Assembly: GCA_030593065.1 (NCBI GenBank)
Contig: JAUVHV010000007.1
Coordinates: 1 to 64,000, forward strand
Length of the DNA stretch: 64,000 bases
Source of the DNA: Candidatus Omnitrophota bacterium
GTDB taxonomy: Bacteria > Omnitrophota > Gorgyraeia > JABMRG01
Direction: 5' to 3'
The notes beneath the pieces were generated by a model. It was not told the DNA's origin. It saw only the letters and a list, made by a program, of their open reading frames with translations, and ran no database searches. Below are positions 1 to 8,690 of the stretch, piece by piece (position 1 is the stretch's first letter; the number at the start of each line of letters is the position of its first letter). Made by a program: the position numbers and the translations under genes.

Positions 1-597
1 ATCTTTAATAAAAACAAGCCGTGGTCTGTATTATTGTTTATATCAGCACTGTATGTTCTTTGGCAAGCCATAAGATACAGGGGTAAGAGCGTTTTGTTGC
101 TCTCCTGCTGGATAATAACAAGTTATCTGCTTTTTACTTTAGTCAAAACTAAGCTTCATTGGTATATTATACCAATATACCCTGCCTTAGCATTAGCCTC
201 AGGGATAACAGTCAATAAATTCTTAAAGGGCAAACTATTTTATGTAACAGTAGTTGTTTTTTTTATTATTATGATTTTACAGGTACCGATATCCTGGGCA
301 TTTAAATTAGATTTTTCACCTAATGTAAAAGCAGCGTCAATACGCGTAAAAGAGTTGTATAATAACGGTTACAATGTATATTTTTATGGCGGCTATGATA
401 ATAAAGACCTGTTCTATTTTAATGATATAACAGTATTCTTACCAAGGAGAACCAGGTCATTAGTAGAACTGGAAAAAGGCAAAACCGTATATTTTGTCAC
501 AAGAGCAAAAAACATGAAAGAGATAGAAAAAAAATATAAATGCGCCTTAAATCATGTTGAGCAGTTTGGAGATATGGTAATTTATAAAAAGAGATAA
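1..597 (+). CDS. C-terminal part of a GT-C (ArnT/PMT-like) glycosyltransferase, cut by window edge
   Basis: The reading frame is open from base 1, so the true start lies upstream; only about 198 residues are visible. They contain hydrophobic helices and a hallmark of the ArnT/PMT_2 family, the segment K-T-K-L-H-W-Y-I-I-P-I-Y-P-A-L, where the last transmembrane helices begin. A soluble C-terminal tail of about 100 residues follows. Family members move a sugar from a polyprenyl-phosphate donor to an acceptor on the outer face of the inner membrane. The gene is followed 18 bases later by another polytopic transferase. The family call is fairly secure; the substrate cannot be read from the sequence. 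Confidence 0.75.
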   Translation: MFNKNKPWSVLLFISALYVLWQAIRYRGKSVLLLSCWIITSYLLFTLVKTKLHWYIIPIYPALALASGITVNKFLKGKLFYVTVVVFFIIMILQVPISWAFKLDFSPNVKAASIRVKELYNNGYNVYFYGGYDNKDLFYFNDITVFLPRRTRSLVELEKGKTVYFVTRAKNMKEIEKKYKCALNHVEQFGDMVIYKKR

Positions 598-615
598 TAT
601 ATATAAACTACGATA

Positions 616-1800
616 ATGATATTATTTACCGGTTTTATATTAAGAATTATATATTTTCTGAAACCACGCTCTTTTTGGGGGGATGAATGGTTTACGATAT
701 TCCTTTCACAGAAACCGTTTAAAGAAGTTTTATTGGGATCTATAAGAGATGTGCATCCACCGTTACAGTTTGTATTGTATTATTTTGGAGGTTACAGATT
801 TCTCCCCTTTCTGGCAGGTATTTTAAGCTTGTATTTTTTCCACAAATTATCGAAAGATAAATTGGCGACATTTTTGTTCGCGATATCGCCTTATTTTATT
901 CATCTATCCGGTGAAGCAAGAGGATATGGTTTTCTGTGCCTATTTTTAATATTGGCTCTTTTAGGTTATAAATGGGCTTTTCCTTGCGCGTTGTTTACAG
1001 AGCATTATAGCTGGTTTTTGCTCTTGGCAATACCATTTTCTATCTGGTTTTTGCCATTTTTAGCCGGTTCTATAGGATTGATAGCTTATCAAACTCAGGC
1101 GGAAGAAGTTTTCGCGATAGAACGTTTTCAATGGTCTGTTTTTGGTTTGGTTAAAAAAATATCAGGACTTTTTATCCAATTTGGAGGAGGAGTGGGCTAT
1201 TCTTTTCTCACAAAGAGCCAGGCTATATTGTTGATACGGAAAGTATATCTTTTAGCGTTTATTGGCCCAATTGTATTTCTTTTTTACGCAAGAAATAAAA
1301 AATATCTAAAACTCTTCTTTATACCGCTGGCAGTTTTATTGATTTTTTATCCTATCAGATTAAATGCCAGGTATTTACCATTCTGCGGTATAAGTTATAT
1401 TTTGTTAATTACAGAAGGTTTTCAAACAATGAGGAAAAAATATAATAAGCTTGCTTTGTCTATTTTAATATGCTTCATCGCGGCTAATATTTTTTCATTA
1501 GCCTGGATGCATAAGATTAATTATGATCCGTATCACAGAGAAGATTATATAGGCGCTTCTGAGTATATCAAAAAAAATTATAAACCGGGAGAAGGATTGA
1601 TAGGCTGCAGGGAGCAAGTGCAATATTATTTAAAAGAGAATTTTCCTGAAAAAGGAGATGCCATATGGGAAGTCTATTTAGGAAATCTGGATATGAGAGT
1701 CAACAATGAGCGTATGCATTTGCAGGAAGTTGAATTGAAGCGTAAAGCTACGCTTTCAAAAAAATTTGGTGATCTTGTATGGGTTATAAAATATGAATAA
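616..1800 (+). CDS. Polytopic GT-C family glycosyltransferase (PMT_2-like)
   Basis: A 394-residue membrane protein. Near the N terminus it has the typical acidic first-loop motif (F-W-G-D-E-W, about residues 19-24) followed by D-V-H-P-P-L-Q, as in GT39/GT83-like enzymes that use polyprenyl-phosphate sugars. About nine hydrophobic segments follow, then a soluble C-terminal tail of about 90 residues. The acidic Asp-Glu pair is the probable metal or donor site by family analogy. It ends 8 bases inside the next gene, a polyprenyl-phosphate sugar synthase that could supply its donor. It is shorter than typical 500-600 residue members, so it may be a compact variant. The acceptor is unknown. Confidence 0.75.
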   Translation: MILFTGFILRIIYFLKPRSFWGDEWFTIFLSQKPFKEVLLGSIRDVHPPLQFVLYYFGGYRFLPFLAGILSLYFFHKLSKDKLATFLFAISPYFIHLSGEARGYGFLCLFLILALLGYKWAFPCALFTEHYSWFLLLAIPFSIWFLPFLAGSIGLIAYQTQAEEVFAIERFQWSVFGLVKKISGLFIQFGGGVGYSFLTKSQAILLIRKVYLLAFIGPIVFLFYARNKKYLKLFFIPLAVLLIFYPIRLNARYLPFCGISYILLITEGFQTMRKKYNKLALSILICFIAANIFSLAWMHKINYDPYHREDYIGASEYIKKNYKPGEGLIGCREQVQYYLKENFPEKGDAIWEVYLGNLDMRVNNERMHLQEVELKRKATLSKKFGDLVWVIKYE

Positions 1801-2527
1801 CAATTTATATCTATCGATTGTGATTCCCGCATATAACGAAGAAAAAAGATTAGGGCTCACGCTACAGGAGATGCACCGCTATTTCGATAAAAAGCAATAT
1901 ACGTATGAAGTTATTGTTATCAATGATGGGTCTTATGACAAAACAGAAGAAGAAGCTTTGCAAAGTTCTATTTTTAAATCCGGGAATTTAAAAATATTTC
2001 GCAATAACGTTAATAAAGGGAAAGGTTTTTCAGTCAAAAAAGGTATAATGGCGTCTAAGGGGGATTATGTGCTTTTTAGCGATGCTGATTTATCTACTCC
2101 TATTGGAGAAGTGGAAAAGTTGTTTTCAGCATTAAATGAAAAATATGACATAGCCATCGGTTCACGCAGCATAAAAGGCGCGCAGATAGAGGTACATCAG
2201 CCATTTTATAGAGAATATATGGGCAAGTTTTTTAATAAATTAGTGCGGGTTTTTGTATTGAAAGGTATTATTGATACGCAATGCGGTTTTAAGTTATTTA
2301 AAGGTAAAATAGCCAGAGATATAGCCGTGCGAATGCGGATAGATAGTTTTGCGTTTGATGTTGAGATGCTTTATCTTGCGAAATTAAGTGGATGCAGAAT
2401 AAAAGAAGTGCCTATTACATGGATTAATTCACCCCAGAGTAGAGTTGATCCTATTAAGGATTCTTTAAAAATGTTTTTTGATGTCTTATCAATAAAAAAA
2501 ACTGCTAATAAAAATTATAAATTATGA
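1793..2527 (+). CDS. Dolichyl/polyprenyl-phosphate beta-glucosyltransferase-like GT2
   Basis: A 244-residue GT-A enzyme of the DPG-synthase (ALG5-like) branch of GT2. Visible motifs are S-I-V-I-P-A-Y-N-E-E near residue 8, V-I-N-D-G-S near 43 and the metal-binding D-A-D-L-S-T-P near 97. There are no obvious transmembrane helices. The predicted reaction is transfer of a hexose from a nucleotide sugar to polyprenyl phosphate at the cytoplasmic face of the inner membrane, making donors for the neighbouring GT-C proteins. Start overlaps the upstream gene by 8 bases and the end overlaps the downstream gene by 4 (ATGA), indicating translational coupling. The sugar identity is not determinable. Confidence 0.85.
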   Translation: MNNNLYLSIVIPAYNEEKRLGLTLQEMHRYFDKKQYTYEVIVINDGSYDKTEEEALQSSIFKSGNLKIFRNNVNKGKGFSVKKGIMASKGDYVLFSDADLSTPIGEVEKLFSALNEKYDIAIGSRSIKGAQIEVHQPFYREYMGKFFNKLVRVFVLKGIIDTQCGFKLFKGKIARDIAVRMRIDSFAFDVEMLYLAKLSGCRIKEVPITWINSPQSRVDPIKDSLKMFFDVLSIKKTANKNYKL

Positions 2528-3924
2528 AAGTATCTTTTATATATACCCCTAAACAACGCGTAAACAAGTGTTATTACACGGAAAAAATCTGGAAAAACTA
2601 CAGTGAAAATGCCATACTGCTTCCGCATCTTGGTATGGCATACCTCGCGGCGCTTTTAAAAAAGAAAGGTTTTGAAGTTCAACTTATCGATGCCAATGTT
2701 TTAAACTTAAATGAAAAGGATATTCAGAAGAGACTCTTTGATTTTAAGCCAGAATACTTGCTTTTTACCAGCATAACAGATAATTTTAGGGATACCCTAT
2801 GGTGGATAAGGTGTATAAAGAAAATGTACAACGTGCCTGCTATAATAGGCGGCCCGCATATGGAGCTTTACCCGAAGGAGACCTTAGGCTATGATTGTAT
2901 AGATTATGGTGTAATAGGAGATGGGTGGGAAACCCTTCCGGAACTTTTAAGTGCATTAGATAATAAAAAGCCTCTATCAGATATAAAGGGATTATGCTTT
3001 AGAAAGGATGGGGAAGTTATTACAACGGAAAAGAGGCCCAAAACAGTTAGCTTGGAAAATGTGCCATTTCCGGCAAGAGATCTTTTGCCTAATGATAAGT
3101 ATGATACAGTACTTTCTAAAAAATGCCCCATTACCACTATGATAACGGCTCTTGGTTGCCCTTTTAGATGTACTTATTGTTGTACAGATACTGTTATCCG
3201 CAGCAGAAGCGCAAAACATATAGTATCGGAAATAGAGGAGTGCATTAATAGATATGGCATAAAAGAAATAGTGTTTTACGATGAGACCTTTACGATAGAT
3301 AAGGCAAGGATATTTGAGGTGTTAGATCTTATAGAGGGAAAGAAGCTAAATTTTCTATGGTCCATAAGAACCAGGGCGGATTGCGTTACAAAAGAGATGA
3401 TAGATAGGATGGCTAAATTAGGCTGTATAAGGATAAACTATGGCATAGAGTCCGCGGATGAAGGCATTTTAAAAAGTATCAGAAGAAATATACCGCTTAG
3501 CGTTATAAAAAATGCTGTAAGATGGTCAAGAGAAGCAGGAATAACGGTTTTTGGATTTTTTATGATAGGACTTCCTGATGAGACAAAGCAGACTGTAGAA
3601 AAGACCATAAATTTAATGTTGGAGCTTGATCTTGATTTTGTACAGTTGAATAAATTTGTTCCGATCCCCGGTTCTGAGGTATATGAACAGATAAAAAATG
3701 AAACAGGTGAAGACTTTTGGAGAGATTATACATTGGGTAAAGTGAATCTGGAAGACTTTAAGCCATATAAAATAAATTTAACTCCGCAGGAGCTTGATCA
3801 TTATCTTGAAAAAGGTTATAAAGCATTTTACTATAGGCCTAAATATATATGGAGAAAATTGATTGCTGTAAGATCTTTTAAGGAATTATACCGTATGGCT
3901 TCAGCTGCGTTGTCATTAAAATAA
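2524..3924 (+). CDS. B12-binding-domain radical SAM protein
   Basis: A 466-residue protein with an N-terminal cobalamin-binding-like Rossmann domain (L-G-M-A-Y-L-A-A-L-L, then G-G-P-H near residue 114). A radical SAM core follows, with the CxxxCxxC cluster motif G-C-P-F-R-C-T-Y-C near residues 212-219. The C-terminal stretch F-G-F-F-M-I-G-L-P-D-E-T is typical of this class (BchE/Mag-protoporphyrin cyclase relatives). Members perform methylations or other radical chemistry on unactivated carbons. The gene sits between two GT2 genes, so modification of a lipid carrier or a sugar is plausible. The reaction is not identifiable from sequence alone. Confidence 0.85.
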   Translation: MKVSFIYTPKQRVNKCYYTEKIWKNYSENAILLPHLGMAYLAALLKKKGFEVQLIDANVLNLNEKDIQKRLFDFKPEYLLFTSITDNFRDTLWWIRCIKKMYNVPAIIGGPHMELYPKETLGYDCIDYGVIGDGWETLPELLSALDNKKPLSDIKGLCFRKDGEVITTEKRPKTVSLENVPFPARDLLPNDKYDTVLSKKCPITTMITALGCPFRCTYCCTDTVIRSRSAKHIVSEIEECINRYGIKEIVFYDETFTIDKARIFEVLDLIEGKKLNFLWSIRTRADCVTKEMIDRMAKLGCIRINYGIESADEGILKSIRRNIPLSVIKNAVRWSREAGITVFGFFMIGLPDETKQTVEKTINLMLELDLDFVQLNKFVPIPGSEVYEQIKNETGEDFWRDYTLGKVNLEDFKPYKINLTPQELDHYLEKGYKAFYYRPKYIWRKLIAVRSFKELYRMASAALSLK

Positions 3925-3933
3925 AGGAAAAAA

Positions 3934-4638
3934 ATGGAAGTTCCATTTAAAATAAAAGTTTCGATGTGTTTACCGGCTTTTAATGAGGAAGAAAATATAA
4001 AAAAAGCGATAGACGATTCAGTGCCTGTGCTCAACGCAGTTTCAGATGATTGGGAAATTGTTGTTGTTGACGATGGTTCGCATGATGGTACTAACAACAT
4101 CGTAAAAGAAATTATTGAATCAGATAAACGTGTAAGGCTCATACGGCACAATAAGAACAGAGGGTATGGCCAAGCGCTTATAACCGGTTTTGCCGCAAGC
4201 CGCAAGGAATGGATATGGTTAAGCGCGTCAGACAGCCAGTTTAATCCGGAAGAGATATTTAAGATGATCCCTTTTGTTAAAGATTATGACGCGGTTGTTG
4301 GTTATAGGTACGATAGAGCCGACCCCTCTTACAGAAGACTTTACGCTAAGCTATATAACGGCTTGATACAGCTTGTGCTCGGTTTGAAGATAAAAGATAT
4401 AAACTGCGGCTTTAAGCTTATAAAAAGAGATGTTTTTGATAAGATAAAGCTCTGTTCTTTAGGAGCTTTAATAGACGCGGAATTTTTCTATAAACTTAAA
4501 AGACACTATTTTTCATTAAAAGAGGTGGCTGTTGAACATAAACCTCGAGAATTCGGATCACAGACAGGTGGAAATCTTAAGGTAGTTATAGGGATGTTTA
4601 TAGAGCTTTTAAAATTGAGAGTAGGTATTAAAGGATGA
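3934..4638 (+). CDS. Family 2 glycosyltransferase (DPM-like)
   Basis: A 234-residue GT-A protein with S-M-C-L-P-A-F-N-E-E near residue 10, V-V-V-D-D-G-S-H-D-G near 44 and the late motif I-N-C-G-F-K-L common to polyprenyl-phosphate mannose/glucose synthases. It uses A-S-D-S-Q in place of the classical D-x-D metal motif, a change seen in some family branches. An AAAGGAAAA ribosome-binding region precedes the ATG. It overlaps the downstream flavoprotein gene by four bases (ATGA). The probable role is transfer of a sugar to a lipid phosphate for the membrane transferases nearby. Confidence 0.8.
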   Translation: MEVPFKIKVSMCLPAFNEEENIKKAIDDSVPVLNAVSDDWEIVVVDDGSHDGTNNIVKEIIESDKRVRLIRHNKNRGYGQALITGFAASRKEWIWLSASDSQFNPEEIFKMIPFVKDYDAVVGYRYDRADPSYRRLYAKLYNGLIQLVLGLKIKDINCGFKLIKRDVFDKIKLCSLGALIDAEFFYKLKRHYFSLKEVAVEHKPREFGSQTGGNLKVVIGMFIELLKLRVGIKG

Positions 4639-5951
4639 AGATAGTAATAATAGGCGGCGGTATTGCGGGAATGACAACAGCGTTCTATCTTTCAAAAATA
4701 GGGCATAAGGTTACAGTGTATGAAAAAGAGAGGGATTTAGGCGGGCTCGCGAAAAGCTTTGCCTTGAAAGACAATTTTCTTGAAGAATATTATCACCATA
4801 TATTTTTAACAGACACATATACTGTAAAACTGATAGAAGAGACGGGGCTCAGCAGCGCCCTTGTATGGGAAGAGTCCAGGATGGGCCTTTACTGCGATAA
4901 CAATGTATATGCTTTTGGCACACCTTTAGACCTTTTTAGGTTTAAACCTCTTTCTTTGATCGATAAGTTAAGATTTGCCCTATCGACTATGTATCTTGCA
5001 AAAGTCAAGGATTACAGTAAGCTCGAGGCTATAAGCGCGGAGGAGTTTCTTATTAAATCCGCGGGCAACAATGTCTATAAAAAAATATGGGAACCTCTTT
5101 TAGCTACTAAATTTGGCGAAAAACATTACAAAAAGATAACCGCTGGGTGGCTCTATGCGAGGGTAAGCTCAAGAGGAAGGTCTAAAAAAGGGCTTTTTGA
5201 AAGAGAGAAACTCGGTTATCTTGATGGCAGCCTTAATGTATTGTTTGATAAGTTAAAAGATATGATTACTAAAAGAGGCGGTAATGTATTTACAACCTCT
5301 GAGGTAGAAAGAATAGATATTGATAAAGACAAAAAAATAACCGTAAAGGCGGATAAAGGTTATATTAGTGAAGCCTTTGATAAGTGTTGTCTGTGTATTC
5401 CAAACGAACCTGCTTTAAAAATAGCAGGCCACCTGTTTAGCGGAAGCTATAATAGGTCTCTTGAGTCGATAGAATACAGAGCTGTCTTGTGTTTAATGTT
5501 GCTGATAGAAGAAAGCCTGAGCCCTTATTACTGGCTGAATATAAGCCAGAGAGACGTCCCTTTTACCGGGCTTATGGAACACACCAACCTTGTTTCTAAA
5601 GGTAAGTATAGCGGAAATGACATTATATATCTTTCACGATATATCTCTGTTGATGATAGCCAGTATAATATGCCAAATGAAGATCTGGTCGATTTTTATT
5701 CTAAACACATAAAAGATATATTCCCGCATTTTGATAAGTCTATAATAAAAGAATCTTTTGTATTCAGGGATACCTATGCCCAACCAATAGTGACTAAAGG
5801 GCATAAAGATAGGATGCCTTCCTTAAGAAGTACTGCGGATAATATTTTTATTAATAATCCTACGCAGATATATCCTGATGATAGGGGAATGAGCCCCGGT
5901 ATCAGGCAGTCGATTGAGGTCGCGAATATTGTTAATGAAGAATCCAATTAA
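4635..5951 (+). CDS. FAD-dependent amine-oxidase-fold oxidoreductase
   Basis: A 438-residue protein opening with the dinucleotide-binding motif V-I-I-G-G-G-I-A-G-M (GxGxxG) and the following E-K-E-R-D-L-G-G-L-A. This pattern is typical of the NAD(P)/FAD-dependent family that includes protoporphyrinogen oxidase, phytoene desaturase and UDP-galactopyranose mutase-like proteins. The C-terminal FAD-contact region is visible near residues 415-430 (D-D-R-G-M-S-P-G-I). Homologous flavoproteins are common in glycan islands next to GT2 genes. The substrate could be a sugar or a polyprenol; neither is shown by the sequence. Translationally coupled at both ends. Confidence 0.75.
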   Translation: MKIVIIGGGIAGMTTAFYLSKIGHKVTVYEKERDLGGLAKSFALKDNFLEEYYHHIFLTDTYTVKLIEETGLSSALVWEESRMGLYCDNNVYAFGTPLDLFRFKPLSLIDKLRFALSTMYLAKVKDYSKLEAISAEEFLIKSAGNNVYKKIWEPLLATKFGEKHYKKITAGWLYARVSSRGRSKKGLFEREKLGYLDGSLNVLFDKLKDMITKRGGNVFTTSEVERIDIDKDKKITVKADKGYISEAFDKCCLCIPNEPALKIAGHLFSGSYNRSLESIEYRAVLCLMLLIEESLSPYYWLNISQRDVPFTGLMEHTNLVSKGKYSGNDIIYLSRYISVDDSQYNMPNEDLVDFYSKHIKDIFPHFDKSIIKESFVFRDTYAQPIVTKGHKDRMPSLRSTADNIFINNPTQIYPDDRGMSPGIRQSIEVANIVNEESN

Positions 5952-7644
5952 ACTGCTTGTATTTATAATGTTAGTAGGCATTTTCCTTAGAGTATGGGGA
6001 ACGGGGTTTGGCCTGCCATATCTTTTTCATGCTGATGAGACACACACAGTAAATCTCTCAGTATCGCTTGGATATAATTTGTTGAATCCAAAAGTATTCT
6101 GGAAGCCTGCTTTTACTTATTACATAATAGGGTTTGGCTATGGATTGTATTTTGTAATAGGCAAGCTCATAGGCATATTCCCAAACTTAAATAGCTTTAA
6201 GGAACTTTTTGTATTAAACCCGACATCGTTTTATGTAATAGGACGTATAAGCATAGGCGTAGTATTTGGTGTGTTATCAATACCAGCTATATACAACCTA
6301 GGTAAAAGATTTTACAACCAGAGAACAGGCTTATTGTCAGCCCTTTTATTGTCAGTATCTTTTATACATGTTCAGAATTCACATTATATAGCGCATGATA
6401 TCCCGGTTTTATTCTTTATTATTCTTACATTAATCTATTCATATGATATATTTTCGCATGGCGGCTTAAAAGACTACTTAAAAGCGGGCCTATGCCTGGG
6501 GCTTGCTATAGCTACAAAGTATAATGCCGCGCTTGCCTTTATTGCTATTTTGCTTGCACATCTGTTCTCAATAAGCAAGGAAAGGCCATTGCTTATTAAA
6601 AATATATTTTCTGTGAAACTTATCTATTCAATCTTATTAACCGGGGCTGTTTTTTTTATTGTTAATCCATATATACTCATAAATTTTAACGGCTTTAAAG
6701 AGACTTTCCTGGATCTATTTCACGTAACAGGTTATACAGGTTTTAGCCATCACATACGTGTTGGTATTATTGAAGGGGTCGGGGCAGGAATATTTTTATC
6801 TGGCATATTAGGCTTTTCGTATATCGCAAAAGCAGGTTTTAAAAAAACTATTCTGTTGCTCTGTTTTCCTCTTTTCTATTATATCCATCTTGTATTTTTC
6901 AGCCAGGCTCATGAAAGGTACGCGCTTATATTGGTGCCATTTTGGATAATTTTGGCTGCTTTTTTTCTTGATAATATCATATCTTTTTTGCGGGTTCGAT
7001 ACAAACAGATAATAGCGGCATCTTTTTCTGTAATAATAACTATTCTTATCGCGTGCCCAACATTTTATAAGAGCGTATATTCTGACTGGCTATTTTCTAA
7101 AAAAGATACAAGGGTATTGGCGGCAGAATGGATAGAGAGCAATATTTCCCCGGGAGCTAAGTTTGTAGTGGATCATACTTTTTTCGCGCCTGTTATAAGG
7201 CAAAGCTACCGGCAGCTGGAAGATAAGAAAAAGCTAATATACGATAAGCGTTTATCGGGATTGCAGAAGGACAAGCTTGATATAATGCTTAAAGCTTATA
7301 CGGAAGACCCGCGTCCCGGTTACAATATATTCTATTTAGGTGACATGGATGAGGAGAAGAATATTTATATATTCTCAGCATATCCAAAAATAAAAGCAAC
7401 TAAAAAAAGCTTAAGCGAACATGGCATACAATATGCTATCGTTACCAATGAAGGAAAGATCAAGCCTAAGCCGGATTGGCTCTCTGAAGAAGCAGAATTA
7501 ATCCATCTAATAAGCCCATATCGTGAAATGCCGAATTTCGATGAAAATGAATATGTATCAGTTACCGCGGGGCCCTTTAGAAATAAAAACCTCTTTCTCA
7601 GAAATAGCAATGGCCCGTTAATTATGATATACAGGATAAGATGA
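5935..7644 (+). CDS. GT39/PMT-like integral membrane glycosyltransferase
   Basis: A 569-residue polytopic protein. I start it at the ATG at 5935 rather than the in-frame TTG at 5914, because the ATG gives a normal short hydrophobic N terminus (M-K-N-P-I-K-L-L) and only a 17-base overlap. The first loop holds H-A-D-E-T-H-T, the expected acidic motif after the first helix in PMT-type enzymes. About 10-11 hydrophobic segments are followed by a C-terminal soluble domain of about 180 residues. Predicted to transfer a sugar from a polyprenyl-phosphate donor on the periplasmic side. Overlaps the next gene by ATGA. Confidence 0.8.
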   Translation: MKNPIKLLVFIMLVGIFLRVWGTGFGLPYLFHADETHTVNLSVSLGYNLLNPKVFWKPAFTYYIIGFGYGLYFVIGKLIGIFPNLNSFKELFVLNPTSFYVIGRISIGVVFGVLSIPAIYNLGKRFYNQRTGLLSALLLSVSFIHVQNSHYIAHDIPVLFFIILTLIYSYDIFSHGGLKDYLKAGLCLGLAIATKYNAALAFIAILLAHLFSISKERPLLIKNIFSVKLIYSILLTGAVFFIVNPYILINFNGFKETFLDLFHVTGYTGFSHHIRVGIIEGVGAGIFLSGILGFSYIAKAGFKKTILLLCFPLFYYIHLVFFSQAHERYALILVPFWIILAAFFLDNIISFLRVRYKQIIAASFSVIITILIACPTFYKSVYSDWLFSKKDTRVLAAEWIESNISPGAKFVVDHTFFAPVIRQSYRQLEDKKKLIYDKRLSGLQKDKLDIMLKAYTEDPRPGYNIFYLGDMDEEKNIYIFSAYPKIKATKKSLSEHGIQYAIVTNEGKIKPKPDWLSEEAELIHLISPYREMPNFDENEYVSVTAGPFRNKNLFLRNSNGPLIMIYRIR

Positions 7645-8690
7645 ATAAAAATATAGTCAGTTATATATCTAAACTCAGGAAAGCTTCAGGTCAATATCGA
7701 AGAAGAGCGGATATCTGCCCGCAACTGCCTACGCGCCTTTGGATAGAACCTACTAATAGATGTAACTTAAGATGTATAATGTGCCCAAATTCAAATCCCC
7801 CGGAAAACGCGAAATATGGCGATATGAGCATGGCGTTATACCGAAAGATAATAGATGAGGTATCGAAGTTTGTTATAGGTATAAACCTGTTTGCAAGGGG
7901 AGAGTCACTTCTTTGTAATAATATATTTGATATGATAAGATACGCCAATTCTAAAGGTTTAAGAACAAGATTAGAGACAAACGCGACTACACTGAATGAA
8001 GATAAGTCTAAAGAACTTATTAATTCAGGGCTTGATTTCTTATCATTCTCAATCGATGGTTACACAAAAAAGGTTTACGATAAGATAAGAGTAGGTGGTG
8101 ATTTTGATAAGACCATGCAGAATATCATGGATTTCTTAAAGATTAAAAAAGAATCAAACAAAAAAGGCCCCTTTGCCATGATTCAGATTATTGAATTGTC
8201 ATTGGTAAAAAGATGCCGGGACAAGAAAGAAAAGACTAATTTTGTAAAAAGGTTTAAAGGCCTTCCTGTAAACGCGTTCAGGTTTATTACACCGCACCGT
8301 TTTGGCGGGGTAATAGGTGAAGACGTAACAGGCACAGAGTATGCATATATGAAGAAAGAGGGCCTGTTTAAGAATATTGTTAGAACGAAATATACCCCTT
8401 GCCCTTATCCATGGTATGGGATGAGCATATACTATGATGGAAGCGTCTTACCGTGCTGTTTAAATTTTTTCGATAATTATATAATAGGTGATGCTAATAA
8501 ACAGAATCTTATAGATATCTGGAATGGGGAACGAATGGTTTCTTTAAGAAAGAAACTTGCTGTGGGCAAGTATGAAAGTATATCTATGTGCGCGAAATGC
8601 GATTTTTTGTATCAGACATCAGTTTTAGGGCTTTCTACAAAGGCATTCAGAGACGCGTTTACATTTATAAGAGAGATAATTAATGATTAA
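7641..8690 (+). CDS. Radical SAM protein with C-terminal SPASM domain
   Basis: A 349-residue protein. The radical SAM cluster motif C-N-L-R-C-I-M-C lies near residue 41 after W-I-E-P-T-N-R. A SPASM-type auxiliary cluster region follows: C-P-Y-P-W-Y-G near residue 254, L-P-C-C near 276 and M-C-A-K-C near 316. SPASM enzymes bind extra 4Fe-4S clusters and act on peptides or, in glycan clusters, often on sugars or lipids. It is coupled to a GT-C gene upstream (4-base overlap) and a YfhO gene downstream (8-base overlap). No canonical peptide substrate is encoded nearby, which favours a non-peptide target; this is inference. Confidence 0.85.
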   Translation: MNKNIVSYISKLRKASGQYRRRADICPQLPTRLWIEPTNRCNLRCIMCPNSNPPENAKYGDMSMALYRKIIDEVSKFVIGINLFARGESLLCNNIFDMIRYANSKGLRTRLETNATTLNEDKSKELINSGLDFLSFSIDGYTKKVYDKIRVGGDFDKTMQNIMDFLKIKKESNKKGPFAMIQIIELSLVKRCRDKKEKTNFVKRFKGLPVNAFRFITPHRFGGVIGEDVTGTEYAYMKKEGLFKNIVRTKYTPCPYPWYGMSIYYDGSVLPCCLNFFDNYIIGDANKQNLIDIWNGERMVSLRKKLAVGKYESISMCAKCDFLYQTSVLGLSTKAFRDAFTFIREIIND